This document shows, in pieces, positions 62,741 through 64,000 of a stretch of DNA of 64,000 bases (its first letter is position 1; every line of letters starts with the position of its first letter). The position numbers and the translations under genes were made by a program. The notes beneath the pieces were generated by a model. The model saw nothing but the letters and a program-made list of their open reading frames with translations. It did not search any database and was not told where the DNA came from. The stretch lies in contig JAGYVD010000003.1 of assembly GCA_021209875.1 (NCBI GenBank), forward strand, positions 1,674,001 to 1,738,000, written 5' to 3'. The DNA comes from Rosellinia necatrix (Eukaryota; Ascomycota; Sordariomycetes; Xylariales; Xylariaceae).

Positions 62741-62926
62741 TAGTATAGTTTACTAAGGGTAGTTTGGTGTTGAGTCTGTAAAAGTGTGATGTAGAATTAA
62801 AGAAGGAAGGGCTTCTGGTCCCTGCGGGACCAGAAGCCTTAGGCTAGTACCTTATCTAATCTACACAATCCTTATCTAGCTAGCTGCGCTAGCTAGATAA
62901 GGAGCCCCCCCTTCCTGACTGTGTCA
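62741..62926. repeat. 186-bp double-hairpin element I, probable solo LTR
   Basis: A GC-rich island with TATAA on both sides (62736-62740 and 62927-62931). The uninterrupted sequence is present in the other D copy near 43,610. It contains two perfect hairpins with TGC loops: a 13-bp stem (62810-62822 and 62826-62838) and a 16-bp stem (62869-62884 and 62888-62903). Between them lies CCTTATCTAATCTACACA (62850-62867), the same core as the E and G LTRs. Ends TA (for TG) and CA fit an LTR. No coding capacity. Confidence 0.82.
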
Positions 62927-64000
62927 TATAATTAAAATATTTTTTTTATTAAGTTTTTTTTTACTGTTATAAAAGTTTTTTTTATTTTTATTAATTACTT
63001 TAGCAAAAACAGCAACAGTATTTTTATGAAGCTTATATTATTTAAAAAAATAATTCGTTCAAAAAAAGAAGATTATTTAAAAAGTTTTTAATATTGTTAG
63101 CTATTTAAATTTAATTTAAGCTAATAAAAGTTTAATTTAATTAAAAAATATTGTAAAACTACATTTAATACTGCTAAAAATTTTAAAAGCTTTTATATTT
63201 TTATAGTTAAAATATTAAAATAATTTCTAATAATAATATAATTATTTTTTAATATCTGTTTTATTATTTTTTAAACTGCATTTTAATATTAAAATATTGT
63301 TTAAATTTAAATAATTAATAAGATAATATTATTATAGCTAGATTAATAATAATATAGTTATTATTAATGTTGTTTTAAATTAAATATCGTTTAAAAACAC
63401 GCTTTTAATATTTTTAAAAAGTCGGCAAACTTACAACAAATAAAATATTATTTGTTTAAATTAATTAGTTTTTTATAGTTGCGTTTTTTAAATTTATATT
63501 AATTATAAATAAACCGAAAGCTTAAGCTATTATTTTATAAATAATTAATTTATAATATTGTTATTAATTATATTTATAAGCGGTATTATAAAAAATCGGC
63601 TGCTACAACTAATATTTTAATTTAATGATTATAATAAAATATAAGTTTTAGGATTTTTTTAAATAAGCTTATCGATTTAATTATTATTTAAGTTATTATT
63701 AGAAGCGACGATTTTATTTTAGTCGGCTGTATGCCAGCGGATTATTTTTGCAAATATTATTTTAAATAAAAAAAAAGGATAACTAATAAAAAAATAATAA
63801 ACTATAATAAAAAATTAATAAGGTATAATATATTTATAAAGCAGTAATAAATTAAAATGCTATATAATAAATAAAATAATATATATTTATTAAAATAAAA
63901 GCTTTAATAAATAAATAAAAAGCTTTATATAAAAAGTTTTACGTGTAATATATTATATATTAAAAAAAAAAACAAAGCAAACAAAAAATTATTATTATAC

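Larger units (their letters stand above)
60360..64000 (-). mobile_element. Partial second D element, runs off the right edge
   Basis: It begins with a D LTR in reverse (60360-60515, 156 bp, shorter than 212 because hairpin units are lost), then ATTGCTTTTTAC, the reverse polypurine tract. It continues as the mirror of D interior from 45,874 downward. It is inserted into the C LTR, duplicating ATGGT (now ATAAT). If similar in size to the first D, about 6-7 kb more lies outside. The 63-codon frame at 60537-60728 is a shadow. Confidence 0.88.

Noticed and set aside
1..64000. Mitochondrial or Plasmodium-like AT-rich genome
   Set aside because: No mitochondrial genes, tRNAs or intact AT-rich exons. 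Transition-only divergence and LTRs with target duplications indicate fungal RIP instead.

Overview
The window reads as a block of dead transposons from a filamentous ascomycete (Pezizomycotina) whose genome undergoes repeat-induced point mutation (RIP). By eye the sequence is at least four-fifths A+T. Copies of the same repeat differ almost only by C/T and G/A transitions, coding remnants carry TAA or TAG where Gln codons are expected, and no intact gene, tRNA or rRNA is visible. The species cannot be named. All the open frames of 60-77 codons are chance frames or fragments of dead retrotransposon genes.

Almost everything can be resolved into LTR retrotransposons inserted into one another. 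I paired the LTRs by eye and tested each pair with 5-bp target-site duplications (TSDs). Families are lettered here only. Left nest: element C (4050-46547, minus, TSD ATATT) is interrupted by A (7114-23728, minus, TSD CTATA), by a small island H (24000-24247, TSD ATAAA) and by D (27778-46100, plus, TSD TACTG). A is split inside its own 3' LTR by B (7431-16861, plus, TSD ATTGT/ATTAT). B is split by G (8744-11482, minus, TSD TTATA). D is split by a solo C LTR (29369-29571, TSD TATAT) and by E (32463-40271, minus, TSD AATAT). With its guests removed C is about 7.3-7.5 kb, A 7.2 kb, B 6.7 kb and D 10.3 kb, all plausible lengths.

Right nest: E2, a diverged relative of E on the plus strand (about 47.2-60.17 kb and probably beyond), is split by F (48816-56027, plus). 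F contains a solo A LTR (53672-53993, TSD AATAT) and a small hairpin island J. At 60168 E2 is interrupted by a minus-strand C LTR, which is itself split by a second D element running off the right edge. That D copy contains a 186-bp hairpin element, I (62741-62926, TSD TATAA).

Only E gives recognisable Ty3/Gypsy polymerase genes: reverse transcriptase with the aspartate box turned into Asn-Asn, and integrase. G is the least damaged element. It is only 2.7 kb, keeps one 748-codon frame interrupted almost only at probable former Gln codons, and has no room for a polymerase. The most interesting signals are the nest itself, the Gag-like single-frame element G, a palindrome-rich LTR style with a shared core motif in several families, and a primer-site-like segment shared by C, G and E.
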